64,000 bases of DNA. Source: Runella aurantiaca (lineage in GTDB: Bacteria; Bacteroidota; Bacteroidia; Cytophagales; Spirosomataceae). Under the pieces are notes generated by a model. The model was not told the origin of the DNA. It saw nothing but the letters and a program-made list of their open reading frames with translations, and made no database searches. The stretch's first letter is position 1; each line of letters begins with the position of its first letter. The translations under genes and the position numbers were made by a program. The DNA lies in the NCBI RefSeq assembly GCF_003339505.1, contig NZ_QPIW01000003.1, positions 310,471-374,470 on the forward strand, written 5' to 3'. Positions 16,033 through 25,764 of this stretch are shown piece by piece.

Positions 16033-18900
16033 TTATTTCTCGCTTCCGCCGCCCAATTGTGAGCCTCCGCTTGCTTTGGCAGGTGCCAAGTGCTGATTGA
16101 TTCCTTTTTCGACCAAGGGCAAGCCTTCCGCCATCCACGAAGGCGCGGGGGCGCCTTTGAGGTAATGGTCAAAATATTGGTACAAACGAACCGCGAAATC
16201 TTTCATGTTTTGGCGTTTGGTGAGGCCGTGTTTTTCGCCGTTGTAGTTCAGCATCCAAACGGGTTTGTCCAGACGTTTCAGCGCCATGTAAAACTCAATC
16301 CCTTGGTACCAAGGCACCGCGCCGTCGTCGTCGTTGTGCATCATGAGCACGGGCGTTTGAATCTTGGGCGCGTGGAAAAGCGGTGAGTTTTCGAGGTACT
16401 GCATGGGTTTTTCCCACAGTGTACCCCCAATACGAGTCTGGGTGCGCTCATACTGCGCTTGGCGTGAAAGTCCTGAATCCCAGCGGATACCACCGTAAGC
16501 ACTCGTCATGTTGGCTACGGGAGCGCCTGCTTCGGCAGCTTTGAAAAGGTTGGTTTGCGTGACCAAATACGCTGTTTGGTAGCCTCCCCAACTGTGCCCA
16601 GAAATTCCTATTTTGTCTTTGTCCACAAATCCTTTGTCAATCATGCTCAACACGCCCGGCACGATACAATTGTAGGCACTTTGGCCTGGATAGCCCGTTT
16701 TGTACACAATATCAGGAACAAAAACCAAATAACCATTGCTCACAAAATACGAGAAATTGATGTACGAGCGGATGGGGCGCGGGGCGTAGTGGGTGTGTAC
16801 GTTATCGGCGTTTTTCTCGTAAAAGTACGTCATCATTGGGTACTTCTTGGTCGAGTCAAAATTCTCTGGTTTGTATAATAATCCCTGCAACGGTGTGCCG
16901 TCGCCAGCTCTCCAGTTCACGATTTCGACCGAGCCCCACAGGTAATTAGACTGCTGCGGATTGGCATTGGTGACACGTGTTATGCTCTTGAAACTTCCGT
17001 CGGTGGCGTACCAATCGGGATATTCTTTAAAGGTTTGTTTTGTAAACAGATAACGGTCGGCATTTTTGGCTTTCAGCACCAGATTTCCGACGCTAAAATC
17101 GCCCTCGTACAACTTTGTTACCTGCAAAGTGGGAGATAATTGGGCAAAACCCGACTGCTTGGTGGTTTCGTTGACTGTACTCAGGAGCAATGGTTTAGAT
17201 AAATCAACGTTCCGTTCTTCCGCATCCAATCGTACGTAGCGGTAGACTCGTTTGTCGCCCCGACCGTTGGTCAATTTCTTAGGAGTATTAGGGTTCTGCG
17301 GGTCAATTTGCCAAATATCAAAACGGTCGTTGATGAGGATGGATTGGTCGCCTTTGGTCCAGCCCGCAAGGCCGTAAGGATTTGGGAAATCAGGGTGGTC
17401 GTCTTCTTCGTCGGCAAATTTGACAGCTTTATTGGTGGTCAATTGGATGGTTTTATTGGCCGCAATATCGTGCGCAAACCACGCGGTGTCGGGGTTGGAA
17501 AACCAGTACAAATACTTACCCTCGGGCGATACGCGCGCATTGCCTTGGATTTTTTCTTTGAGTAGGGTTTTAGAACCGTCGCGGGTGCTGATGAGGTACG
17601 CATCTTCTTTGGGGTTCCAGTCCCAGTGCTGATTGGAGTAGCGAATGTCGGAATGACCGATGATAAAATCGCTGTTTCCTTCATTGATCAACTCGGCCTC
17701 TGGAATGAGTTCGCTGCCCAATTGGACCAATTTTTTATCGCTGAGGTTGACCATCGCCAAATACGATTTTTTGCGGTCTCTCTCCAACGATACTTTTTGT
17801 TGGGTCTGGAGTTTGGCGTCCTGCCAATGCCACACTTCCACGTTCACGATTTCTTCGTTGAGGAGTGTGGTATCCTGAACAATGGGTTTAGGATTGGTTC
17901 CGAAGAACAATTTCGCCCCATCTTTGGAGAATTTGGGCGTGTATTCGCTGCTGATGAGCCAGCCCTGCGCGGCGGGTTGGGTAGTTTCGTCGGCCAAGCG
18001 GGTGGCGGTGACGTCGCCTGATTTCCAATAAAACAACTTCGGCAAACGAACCTGAACTTTGGCATTGGTGTCCAAATCGGCCACAAAAGCGAGTTGGTCG
18101 CCGTTTTCGTCAAAGGATAATTTCTTGAATTTGTGCTTGGGCACGCCCGCGTGAATCAGGGTGAGTTGATTGGTGGCGGGTTCAAAGATATAAACGCCCG
18201 TTTTGGTAGAATCGGCACCCGTAGAAGCGAAGGCGAGGCGTTTGCCATTTTTGGCTACTTCGTATTCGGTCACAAACGGAAATATTTTTTCAGTTCCGCT
18301 TTTCAATTGTCTCACCACCAAGCGATAACCGTTTTCGTCCGATTCCCGTTTGGGGCGTTTGCTCGGGGCTTTTTTGGTGGTATCTGGCTTTACTTTTGGG
18401 CTTTCGCCCAAGAAAGCTACCCAATCGCTGCTTTTTTCGGGCAATTTAAAAGACTGAACCGTTGGAAATTTGACCAGCTTTTTGTAGGCGAGTGCATAAA
18501 TCCCCAATGAGTCTTTCGGTAGTTCGTCTTTTTTCTTTTTGGCGCGTCGAGCCGCCTTGGTCAGTTCGAGTTGGGGTTTTATTTTAAAAACGGCAAACTC
18601 CGAATCCGTGCTTAACTTCAACCCTTCGCCGCGGGCTACGGAGTCGGCTTGATTGGTGGCAAGATTGTGAAATACCACTTTCCCATCACCTTCCTGCGGA
18701 TTGAGCGCGTAGCCAAACCACTGTCCGTTGTGACTGATGACCCGCTCAGGAATGTCTTTCCAAAAATCGTACACATCGTGGGTAAGCGGTTTTTTGACAA
18801 CCGTCGGCGCGGGAGGTGGGGCCGATTTTTTTGCTTTCTTTTGGGCAATGAGCGCGGGAGAAAGCCCTCCTAACAGTAGAAGCAGTAGATACTTTTTCAT
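16033..18900 (-). CDS. S9 family (prolyl oligopeptidase-type) serine peptidase, secreted
   Basis: 955 residues from the ATG at 18900 (a TTG at 18915 is the only further-upstream start). Signal peptide MKKYLLLLLLGGLSPALIAQ, then a basic/proline-rich stretch and a long beta-propeller region, then an alpha/beta hydrolase domain. Catalytic triad: Ser770 in GISGHSWGGY, Asp859 in HNDDDGAVP, His891 in GEKHGLT. Probably a periplasmic or surface dipeptidyl/oligopeptidase for protein scavenging. It is longer than typical S9 enzymes (about 650-750 residues), the extra length being in the propeller part. The C-terminal tail is Gly/Ser-rich. Monocistronic by position. Confidence 0.9.
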   Translation of the reverse strand: MKKYLLLLLLGGLSPALIAQKKAKKSAPPPAPTVVKKPLTHDVYDFWKDIPERVISHNGQWFGYALNPQEGDGKVVFHNLATNQADSVARGEGLKLSTDSEFAVFKIKPQLELTKAARRAKKKKDELPKDSLGIYALAYKKLVKFPTVQSFKLPEKSSDWVAFLGESPKVKPDTTKKAPSKRPKRESDENGYRLVVRQLKSGTEKIFPFVTEYEVAKNGKRLAFASTGADSTKTGVYIFEPATNQLTLIHAGVPKHKFKKLSFDENGDQLAFVADLDTNAKVQVRLPKLFYWKSGDVTATRLADETTQPAAQGWLISSEYTPKFSKDGAKLFFGTNPKPIVQDTTLLNEEIVNVEVWHWQDAKLQTQQKVSLERDRKKSYLAMVNLSDKKLVQLGSELIPEAELINEGNSDFIIGHSDIRYSNQHWDWNPKEDAYLISTRDGSKTLLKEKIQGNARVSPEGKYLYWFSNPDTAWFAHDIAANKTIQLTTNKAVKFADEEDDHPDFPNPYGLAGWTKGDQSILINDRFDIWQIDPQNPNTPKKLTNGRGDKRVYRYVRLDAEERNVDLSKPLLLSTVNETTKQSGFAQLSPTLQVTKLYEGDFSVGNLVLKAKNADRYLFTKQTFKEYPDWYATDGSFKSITRVTNANPQQSNYLWGSVEIVNWRAGDGTPLQGLLYKPENFDSTKKYPMMTYFYEKNADNVHTHYAPRPIRSYINFSYFVSNGYLVFVPDIVYKTGYPGQSAYNCIVPGVLSMIDKGFVDKDKIGISGHSWGGYQTAYLVTQTNLFKAAEAGAPVANMTSAYGGIRWDSGLSRQAQYERTQTRIGGTLWEKPMQYLENSPLFHAPKIQTPVLMMHNDDDGAVPWYQGIEFYMALKRLDKPVWMLNYNGEKHGLTKRQNMKDFAVRLYQYFDHYLKGAPAPSWMAEGLPLVEKGINQHLAPAKASGGSQLGGGSEK

Positions 18901-19008
18901 TATTTGGTCAGGCAAATGGTTATTGTTTGTTGATTAGGTCAAATTTCAGAAGTTTAGGCTACCCCTGCTAAAATTATTTCCAATTTGCGACGAACCGGAA
19001 AAATTCGA

Positions 19009-19770
19009 CTATGATTTGGGTTCTCGAACATTCAAGGCGCAGAATTTTAGTTGCTTTTCTAAGCTTTCAAATTCCTCATCCCAGAGGTTATTTTTTCGCA
19101 TCAGGTCTTTTATAATTTGAAAATCATCGTCATTGAGCAAATAAGAGGCTACAACAGCGCTGTATTCGGCTTTGGGAGTTCCTTCGTGAAGTAAATTAAT
19201 GAGCTTACACATTATTTCATCTTGACTGAAAATAGAGCGTTCGTTATCAGAAATGAAATGTTCTAAAAATCGACGAACATCTTTGAGCTTACTTTTTGCT
19301 AATTCACCTATTTCAAATCTCTTAGTTAGCCAAATTCTCCTATCATTAAGCTTGAGTTTATTTATCGTTAAATCACCCTGACTTGTTTTAGGTTTAAGCT
19401 CGTACGCCCGAAAGTACAAATGCTCTTGAGGATTTTGGTATCGAGGGTTGAGAATGGGCTCTTTCTTTGTGTCATGGTCACCTTTAGTTTTATTACATGG
19501 ACTGCTGATGGGGAGTAGATTTTCCCATTTTACTACTTCGCTAGGGTATAACTTTTTTGGGTGGAAATGTTCTACTTCGAGATATTTTCCTTCTTCGACC
19601 AACATACATTCGGAAAATGCACATTTCCCATTAGACATTTTCAATAAATTATTCGTGATAAAATTTTGCTTCCAAACATGCCTACCTGTCTCCTCAAATT
19701 CCTTTGTTAGCTTTTCTATCAATTCATCGGTCAGTTCTGCGGGGCGTGGTACGTCTTGCAATCTAATCAT
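19009..19770 (-). CDS. HNH nuclease, PtuB-like component of a Septu-type defence module
   Basis: 253 residues. The nuclease site is visible: Cys50 and Cys55 (GKCAFSEC), E67-H68-F69-H70 (LEVEHFHPKK), Asn84 (WENLLP) and C92-N93-x-x-K (SPCNKTKGDHD), a complete HNH pattern with Cys pairs for structural zinc. The start codon overlaps the stop codon of the ATPase gene (ATGA at 19770-19767), so the two are translationally coupled. In the Septu anti-phage system PtuA is an ATPase and PtuB an HNH nuclease in the same order, which is the basis of the call. The gene looks more AT-rich than its neighbours, which would fit horizontal acquisition (not measured). No reverse transcriptase or retron RNA was seen, so this is not a retron-Eco7-like form. 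Confidence 0.82.
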   Translation of the reverse strand: MIRLQDVPRPAELTDELIEKLTKEFEETGRHVWKQNFITNNLLKMSNGKCAFSECMLVEEGKYLEVEHFHPKKLYPSEVVKWENLLPISSPCNKTKGDHDTKKEPILNPRYQNPQEHLYFRAYELKPKTSQGDLTINKLKLNDRRIWLTKRFEIGELAKSKLKDVRRFLEHFISDNERSIFSQDEIMCKLINLLHEGTPKAEYSAVVASYLLNDDDFQIIKDLMRKNNLWDEEFESLEKQLKFCALNVREPKS

Positions 19771-21050
19771 ACGGTGGTAGGGGCAATGGCTCCCAACTGT
19801 AACTTTAGCAATTTGCGTTGGCTGCTTTGGGGGTGAAGAATCAGTAAAAGTTCATCATAAGCGGCCTTCGCTTTCTCATAGTTATCGCTATCAAGCCCAT
19901 CTTCAAATTGTTGAAGAAGATTCAAGTAGGTGTCTGACAGGGTTTTATCGCCAAGGCCCATCAAATCCTGCAAAATTTCTTCTACCGTCCACCCTTTAAA
20001 TGTGCCGAATTCCTGCCGAATGTGCGTTTGGTTATCTTTCCCTTTTTCTAAAATAATCAAGTTGACATTGTCTGCCGATTGTACAATCAGAGGGCTATGC
20101 GCCGTGACAATGAACTGAACATTGGGGAAAATACTACTTAAATGGCTGATAACCTGTCGTTGCCAATCGGGGTGTAAGTGTAAATCAATTTCATCTACCA
20201 ACACAATGGCGGCCCCCGTGAGAGGATTTTCTAATGAAGCGTATCTTTCAAATAACTTTTTGGCTAAGTCTACTACCCAAGCCATCGTTGCCTGATAGCC
20301 GTAACCCAAATCTTTCAAACGAACATTACCATAATCTGTCTCAAACAGCGCGTAGTTCTTGATACTGTTGGTTTCAGGATTCAATTCTGATTTTAATTCT
20401 ATTGCTTTGACATCTGGTAAAAGGCCGCTGGTCAGAACCGTTTTAAGCTTATTTAATACGATTTCAGCGTTTTTAATTCCGTTTTTAGCGCCGTAGTCAA
20501 GTTGTAATAGCCATTCTTCGGCGTTTATAAGTTCGTAATTGTCTTGGAAGAGACCTCCAATAGCATTATCAATATATGTTTCTGATAAATTGGAGGGAGA
20601 CATTTTACGGGAGGTACCATATCCTTGTATCATTAAAAGGCTAATAAATCCTAAATGTTCATCATTGCACAATGCATATTTGACCATTAAGTTAGATTCC
20701 TGTTTATAGCCCCACAAAGCGTTTTTTAATATATGTTTTTTGAAATATTGGAGGTTAGATTTGACAGTAAACTCATGTTGTTGGGAAAAGTATTCATGTA
20801 AATATTTGTCGCTAAATGCACCTGCTGGGAGTATTTCGTTATGTATCTTATACATCTCTCTGCTAATACTCAACCCACTCAACAACCTTAAAATCGTTGT
20901 CTTTCCTGTATTATTATTTCCTAAAATAACATTCCATTGCTGATAGCGGCCGTCGGGTCGCGTAAACGAAATCGTTTGCTCGCCCCGAAAGCAGTTAAAG
21001 TCTTTGATGGTAACTTTACTCAAATAAACCCCTTCGATTTCTTGGCTCAT
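19767..21050 (-). CDS. AAA/ABC-type ATPase, PtuA-like component of a Septu-type defence module
   Basis: 427 residues, an OLD/RecF-like ABC ATPase. Walker A GNNNTGKTT (residues 44-52), an ABC-signature-like 'LKDLGYGYQ' (about 244-252), Walker B IVLVDEIDLHLHP (Asp285-Glu286) and H-loop TAHSP (His317). The N-terminal 'LSKVTIKDFNCFRGEQTISF' is typical of the family. The C-terminal ~80 residues (after about 345) are helical and may contact the HNH partner. First gene of the two-gene unit; coupled by an ATGA overlap to the nuclease. Septu PtuA forms an ATP-regulated complex that holds PtuB inactive until infection; that mechanism is known for the family and is inferred here. Confidence 0.85.
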   Translation of the reverse strand: MSQEIEGVYLSKVTIKDFNCFRGEQTISFTRPDGRYQQWNVILGNNNTGKTTILRLLSGLSISREMYKIHNEILPAGAFSDKYLHEYFSQQHEFTVKSNLQYFKKHILKNALWGYKQESNLMVKYALCNDEHLGFISLLMIQGYGTSRKMSPSNLSETYIDNAIGGLFQDNYELINAEEWLLQLDYGAKNGIKNAEIVLNKLKTVLTSGLLPDVKAIELKSELNPETNSIKNYALFETDYGNVRLKDLGYGYQATMAWVVDLAKKLFERYASLENPLTGAAIVLVDEIDLHLHPDWQRQVISHLSSIFPNVQFIVTAHSPLIVQSADNVNLIILEKGKDNQTHIRQEFGTFKGWTVEEILQDLMGLGDKTLSDTYLNLLQQFEDGLDSDNYEKAKAAYDELLLILHPQSSQRKLLKLQLGAIAPTTV

Positions 21051-21148
21051 GTGCGCTGTATCTTTTTTGTAAACTTACTCAAAATCGCGTTTTATTGCCA
21101 AAATATCCCCAATTTTGCGCTTTAACCACCAATTTTTACCCCGAACCA

Positions 21149-21952
21149 ATGAAAATTGCTATTGTAGGTTGCGGAAACATGGGCATGGCCTTTGCCAAAT
21201 CGTTTTTGCAGTATGATCTTGTAAAAAAAGAGAACCTTCTTTTGATTGAAAAAAGCGCCGACCGCGCTGAAACCCTGCGTACCGAAAACACGGGCGTGGT
21301 CATTGAAACCATCAGTACGCACATAGGAGAGTACGATATTGTGATTCTGTCGGTCAAGCCGCAGGATTTTGCGGCGGTGCAGGATGCGTTACGCGAAGTA
21401 TTACAGCCACAGCAGGTCATATTGTCGATTATGGCAGGGATTCCGATTGCCAATATTCAGGAAAAACTCGACCATCGGTTGGTCATTCGGGCCATGCCCA
21501 ATACCCCCGCCATGCTTGGCATGGGCATCACGGGCTTCTCGGCGGCCAAGGAGTTGAGTTTTGCGCAATTGTTGAAAGTAGATAACCTCATCAACGCCAC
21601 GGGGCGCTCGGTGTTTTTGGAAGACGAATCCATGCTGGATGCCGTGACGGCCCTGAGTGGTAGCGGCCCAGCCTATTTTTATTATTTGGTCAAAGCGATG
21701 GTTGAAGCAGGTAAGAAAATGGGCTTTGAAGAGTCGTTGGCAACGCTCTTGGTCAAACAAACCATGTTGGGGTCGTTTCATTTAATCAATAATGCCGACA
21801 AAAGTTTGGATGACTTAATCAAGGCCGTGGCGTCAAAAGGCGGCACGACGGAAGCGGCTTTACGGGAGTTTGAAGCGGGCGATTTGTCCAAAACCCTTCA
21901 AACGGGAATCTTGGCGGCCGAGCGTCGGGCGAAGGAATTGTCAAAAGGATAG
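21149..21952 (+). CDS. proC: Pyrroline-5-carboxylate reductase
   Basis: 267 residues from the ATG at 21149 ('MKIAIVGCGNMGMAFAKS'); the frame extends upstream to 21095 but that part is not family-like. Rossmann NAD(P) motif GCGNMG at residues 7-12; the signature 'VTALSGSGPAYFYYLVKAM' lies near residue 165; 'VASKGGTTEAALREFE' is the C-terminal substrate/NADPH motif. Catalyses the last step of proline synthesis. proA is present separately at 33972; no proB (glutamate kinase) is in the window. It diverges from the Septu-like pair with about 100 bp between. Confidence 0.95.
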   Translation: MKIAIVGCGNMGMAFAKSFLQYDLVKKENLLLIEKSADRAETLRTENTGVVIETISTHIGEYDIVILSVKPQDFAAVQDALREVLQPQQVILSIMAGIPIANIQEKLDHRLVIRAMPNTPAMLGMGITGFSAAKELSFAQLLKVDNLINATGRSVFLEDESMLDAVTALSGSGPAYFYYLVKAMVEAGKKMGFEESLATLLVKQTMLGSFHLINNADKSLDDLIKAVASKGGTTEAALREFEAGDLSKTLQTGILAAERRAKELSKG

Positions 21953-22033
21953 AAAACAGCAAGTAATCGGGCTTTTTCAACGCCAAAGTCATTATTCTTC
22001 GTAATTTAAAAGCTGCATTTTCGTTTTTTCTGT

Positions 22034-25000
22034 ATGAAGCAAATTTTACGTATTACCTTACTATTTCTGGGAATTACTGGCGGGCTGATGGCGCAAAATT
22101 CCGCCGCGGTTCGATTTGTGCGAAATCAGGGACAGTGGGAGGCCGCCGTGCGCTATTGCGCCGAAATACCGGGAGGGTATTTGCTGCTGAAAGAAAAATC
22201 GCTGATGTATGTCTTCTTTGAAGAAGAGGCGCTCAAGAGTGTTCACGCCCGAAAAGGTGCGCCCAATGCCCGCAAAACAGGTGCGTTAAACGGGCACGCC
22301 GTGGAAGTGCTTTTTGAGGGGTCAAATCCTACATTTAACGTAGAAGAACAACACAAAAACACTGCCACATACAACTACTTTTTGGGCAATGACCCCAACC
22401 GTTGGGCTTCCAATGTGGCGTCGTTTGGCGAAGTCATTTACCGTGATGTGTATCCGGGCATTGACTTCAAAATGTACGCCTTTCGGCAAACGCTCAAATA
22501 TGAATTTTTGGTGGCCCCCAATGCCGATGCTTCGCGTATCAAAATGCGCTACGTGGGCAGCAAAGAGCTAAAATTGGTCAAGAACGAGCTGTTCGTGGCC
22601 ACCACGGTCAACCAATTTAAGGAAGCGAAGCCTTACACGTATCAAGAAATCAACCAACGCAGTAAGGAAGTAGCCACGCAGTACCGACTAGAGGGGGAAT
22701 ATCTTTCGTTTGATTTTCCCAAAGGCTATGACCGTTCGGTCCCGTTGACCATTGACCCGGAACTGGTTTTTTCGACTTTTTCGGGCTCTTACGCCAATAA
22801 TTTCGGGCATGCTGCTACCTACGATGAACAGGGAAACCTGTACTCGGTGGGCACGACGCACTCTATGGGTATTTTCCCCACCACGGCGGGCGCTTTTCAA
22901 AGGCAAATAGGTGGGCCTGGAAATCAAGTAGACATTGGACTGCTTAAATTTAGTCCCGATGGAACGCGGTTATTGTATGGCACGTACATTGGTGGTTCTG
23001 ATTGCGATGTACCGCACAGCATGATTGTGAACAATAAGGGTGAATTAGTGATTTTTGGAACAACATCATCCCTCAATTTTCCGCTTACTTCGGGGGCTTT
23101 TCAAACCCGTTTTGGGGGCGGAACTCCCGTGATGCCCCTCGGTGGATTTGAGTTTAATAATGGTATGGATATTTTCGTCCTGAAATTAAATGCTACGGGT
23201 AGTGTGCTGTCGGGCAGTACCTACGTGGGCGGAAACGGGAGCGATGGATACAGCCGTACGCCTGATTTTTCGTTGGCCAATTACGGTGATGAATTTCGGG
23301 GAGAAGTGGTGGTCGATGATAAAGACAACGTCTACGTAGCTACTTCAACCAATTCCTCTAATTTTCCGTTGGTGAATGCGCCGGGCAATCAATACGGCGG
23401 CCGTCAGGATGCGGTCGTATTCAAATTGAGTTCGGACCTGAAAACGATGCTCATGAGTACGTATTTGGGCGGAACTTCAGTCGACGCAGCGTACGGAATC
23501 AAATGGGCACCCTCGGGAGCGGTCTACGTGACAGGAGTAACCCGAAGTTCTAATTTGCCCGTAAAAACAGGGGCTTTCAAAAACACCCTTTCAGGGTTGG
23601 AAGATGGTTTTCTGGCTAAATTCGCCAATGACCAATTAGCCCAAATTACCTATTTGGGTACCGATAGCTCTGATGTTGGTTATTTGGTGGATGTAGATGC
23701 CGAAGAAAATGCCCACGTTTTTGGAATTACAAACGGTAAATATCCCGCTACGGCGGGTACTTACAATGTTACAAACGCAGGCCAGTTTGTTCATGCACTT
23801 GATAAAAATCTTGCCCAAACGGTATTTTCAACCACCATCGGTTCCAATCGTGAGGGGCCAGATATTGCACCTACGGCTTTTCTGGTCAATGAATGTGGCA
23901 ATATTTACTTGTCGGGCTGGGGAGGTGTTGTGAACAGTCGCAATGGCTATATTTTGTCAAGTAGTACCGTGGGGTTGCCTACTACCGAGGATGCGTTTAT
24001 GCGTACCACCACTGGTAGTAATTTTTACCTCGCTATTCTCGAAAAAGGAGCCAAATCATTGTTGTACGGCACATTTATCGGGAGTACCGTCACCAGTGAC
24101 GACGGCGACCATGTGGATGGCGGAACCAGTCGTTTTGCCAAAAATGGCGTTATTTATCACGCTACCTGCGTTTGTCGGCAAGCCAATTTTCCTTCGACTC
24201 CCAATGTTTGGTCCGTCAATCGGAATAGCCTTGACTGTAACAACGCGGCTTTTAAATTTGATATTGACCGCATGAAGGCCGATTTTGATACCTACGAAGG
24301 GTCAACCAAAGGCGTTGTGTCTGGATGTGCTCCCCTGACGCTGGATTTTATCAATACTAGCGTTGGTGGGAGAACCTACAATTGGGACGTGCAGGGTAAC
24401 AATATCTCGCGTGACCCCGTTAAGTCAACCTATACCTTTAATCAACCCGGCGAATACCGCGTTACGTTACGCATATTCAATCCGTTGGTGTGTCGGGGCC
24501 AAGATGTGGTGACCAAGATTATCAAAGTGGGCGTTTCAAATGCCAAAGCGAGCGGCGATACGACTGTTTGCGCCAATGTGGGCGTGCCGCTTTTTGCACA
24601 AGGGGGTATCAAGTATTCATGGAGTCCGTCGGAGGGTTTAAGCAATCCCAATATTGCCAACCCCATCGCAAAAGTCAACGCTACTACGCAATTTATCTGC
24701 ACCGTTACCGATTCTAATTGCACCGTCAAACGCAACGTGACGGTTACAGTAAATAATAACAAACTTGATTTTCAGGCTTTAAAAGATACCACGATATGTG
24801 TTGGTCAAAGTGCGGTTTTGACGGCCTTGGGCACTGCCACTCGTTACCGTTGGAGTCCCGCATTGACCTTGAGCGATTCTGTCGGAACACGCATAATAGC
24901 CAAACCTGCCCAAACGACTACGTACACCGTGACGGGGGTTTACGCCGATGGTTGTTTACCCCAAAAAAGCGTAACGGTCAGGATTGAAGATACTAAAACT

Positions 25001-25708
25001 GATTTCAGGGTCGTGCCTGATACCATTATCTGTGCAGGACAGAGTGTACAACTCCTTGCGCAGGGGGGAGCAACCAAATTTACGTGGCTTCCTTCGCCGA
25101 GCTTATCGGATGTTACAATTCGTAACCCAGTGGCGAAACCTACCCAAACGACTACCTACACCGTGACGGGCACGTACCCCGACGGATGCACCCCCGTTCG
25201 AACCGTCACTGTCAATGTAGAGCAAGGGCCGCAAAATGTGCGCTTCGAAATAGAGCCCGTTTACGCCTGTGGACAACCCACCACGTTGCAGTATTTTAAC
25301 AGAACTTCTGGTAATGCAAAATTTGAGTGGGATTTGGGGAATGGTACGCGCAGCACCAACGCTACCCCTGCGATTGCTACTTATACCCAAAACGGCACCT
25401 ATCAGGTGACGCTCAGTGCGTTTTCAGCCTATGGATGTGCCACCTCCGTGACACAGACAGTTTCGGTATTGAACTTAGATAAGATTCCTAACGTCATCAC
25501 CCCCAACGGTGATGGCAAAAACGATACGTTTATCATTGGAATTCCCAACGCTCAACTTGAAGTATTTAACCGGTGGGGAAAGCAAGTTTACAGCAATGCT
25601 AATTATCCTGATGATTGGGGTAAAGGGGTTTTGAACGGAACGTACTTTTACCAATTAAAAGTAACGCCCACGGTCCAGTGTAAAGGATGGATACAGGTCA
25701 TAGAATAA
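22034..25708 (+). CDS. Giant secreted protein with SBBP-like repeats, Ig/PKD-like domains and T9SS type-B sorting domain
   Basis: 1224 residues. Signal peptide MKQILRITLLFLGITGGLMAQ. N-terminal domain with 'RFVRNQGQWEAAVRYCAEI' (residues about 27-45), then a long series of SBBP-like beta-propeller repeats (pattern 'TYLGG...DAAYGI...GAVYVTGVT') to about residue 740. Next comes a PKD-like domain (about 760-840), then three repeats of about 85-90 residues with 'ICVGQSAVLTALG' and 'QTTTYTVTG' motifs and a final PKD-like domain (about 1075-1150). The C-terminus 'IPNVITPNGDGKNDTF' through 'WIQVIE' is the gliding-motility-associated (type B) T9SS sorting domain, so the protein is exported by the type IX system and attached to or released from the surface. 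Probably adhesin-like. A terminator follows. Confidence 0.9.
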   Translation: MKQILRITLLFLGITGGLMAQNSAAVRFVRNQGQWEAAVRYCAEIPGGYLLLKEKSLMYVFFEEEALKSVHARKGAPNARKTGALNGHAVEVLFEGSNPTFNVEEQHKNTATYNYFLGNDPNRWASNVASFGEVIYRDVYPGIDFKMYAFRQTLKYEFLVAPNADASRIKMRYVGSKELKLVKNELFVATTVNQFKEAKPYTYQEINQRSKEVATQYRLEGEYLSFDFPKGYDRSVPLTIDPELVFSTFSGSYANNFGHAATYDEQGNLYSVGTTHSMGIFPTTAGAFQRQIGGPGNQVDIGLLKFSPDGTRLLYGTYIGGSDCDVPHSMIVNNKGELVIFGTTSSLNFPLTSGAFQTRFGGGTPVMPLGGFEFNNGMDIFVLKLNATGSVLSGSTYVGGNGSDGYSRTPDFSLANYGDEFRGEVVVDDKDNVYVATSTNSSNFPLVNAPGNQYGGRQDAVVFKLSSDLKTMLMSTYLGGTSVDAAYGIKWAPSGAVYVTGVTRSSNLPVKTGAFKNTLSGLEDGFLAKFANDQLAQITYLGTDSSDVGYLVDVDAEENAHVFGITNGKYPATAGTYNVTNAGQFVHALDKNLAQTVFSTTIGSNREGPDIAPTAFLVNECGNIYLSGWGGVVNSRNGYILSSSTVGLPTTEDAFMRTTTGSNFYLAILEKGAKSLLYGTFIGSTVTSDDGDHVDGGTSRFAKNGVIYHATCVCRQANFPSTPNVWSVNRNSLDCNNAAFKFDIDRMKADFDTYEGSTKGVVSGCAPLTLDFINTSVGGRTYNWDVQGNNISRDPVKSTYTFNQPGEYRVTLRIFNPLVCRGQDVVTKIIKVGVSNAKASGDTTVCANVGVPLFAQGGIKYSWSPSEGLSNPNIANPIAKVNATTQFICTVTDSNCTVKRNVTVTVNNNKLDFQALKDTTICVGQSAVLTALGTATRYRWSPALTLSDSVGTRIIAKPAQTTTYTVTGVYADGCLPQKSVTVRIEDTKTDFRVVPDTIICAGQSVQLLAQGGATKFTWLPSPSLSDVTIRNPVAKPTQTTTYTVTGTYPDGCTPVRTVTVNVEQGPQNVRFEIEPVYACGQPTTLQYFNRTSGNAKFEWDLGNGTRSTNATPAIATYTQNGTYQVTLSAFSAYGCATSVTQTVSVLNLDKIPNVITPNGDGKNDTFIIGIPNAQLEVFNRWGKQVYSNANYPDDWGKGVLNGTYFYQLKVTPTVQCKGWIQVIE

Positions 25709-25711
25709 AAT

Positions 25712-25741
25712 AAAAAAAGCGGCTTTCGGGCCGCTTTTTTT
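25712..25741 (+). terminator. Rho-independent terminator
   Basis: AAAAAAAGCGGC - TTTCGG - GCCGCTTTTTTT, a perfect 12-bp stem with a 7-T tail, 3 bp after the stop codon of the T9SS cargo gene. The 5' A tract lets it also serve the convergent zinc peptidase gene. Confidence 0.93.
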
Positions 25742-25764
25742 ATTGTGTTTTTAAGTTATTCCAA

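Noticed and set aside
17626-18021. 131-codon plus-strand ORF
   Set aside because: Shadow of the S9 peptidase gene at 16033-18900, no protein features.
19009-21050. Retron with PtuAB effector
   Set aside because: No reverse transcriptase gene and no inverted-repeat ncRNA next to the ATPase and nuclease; stand-alone Septu-like module is simpler.
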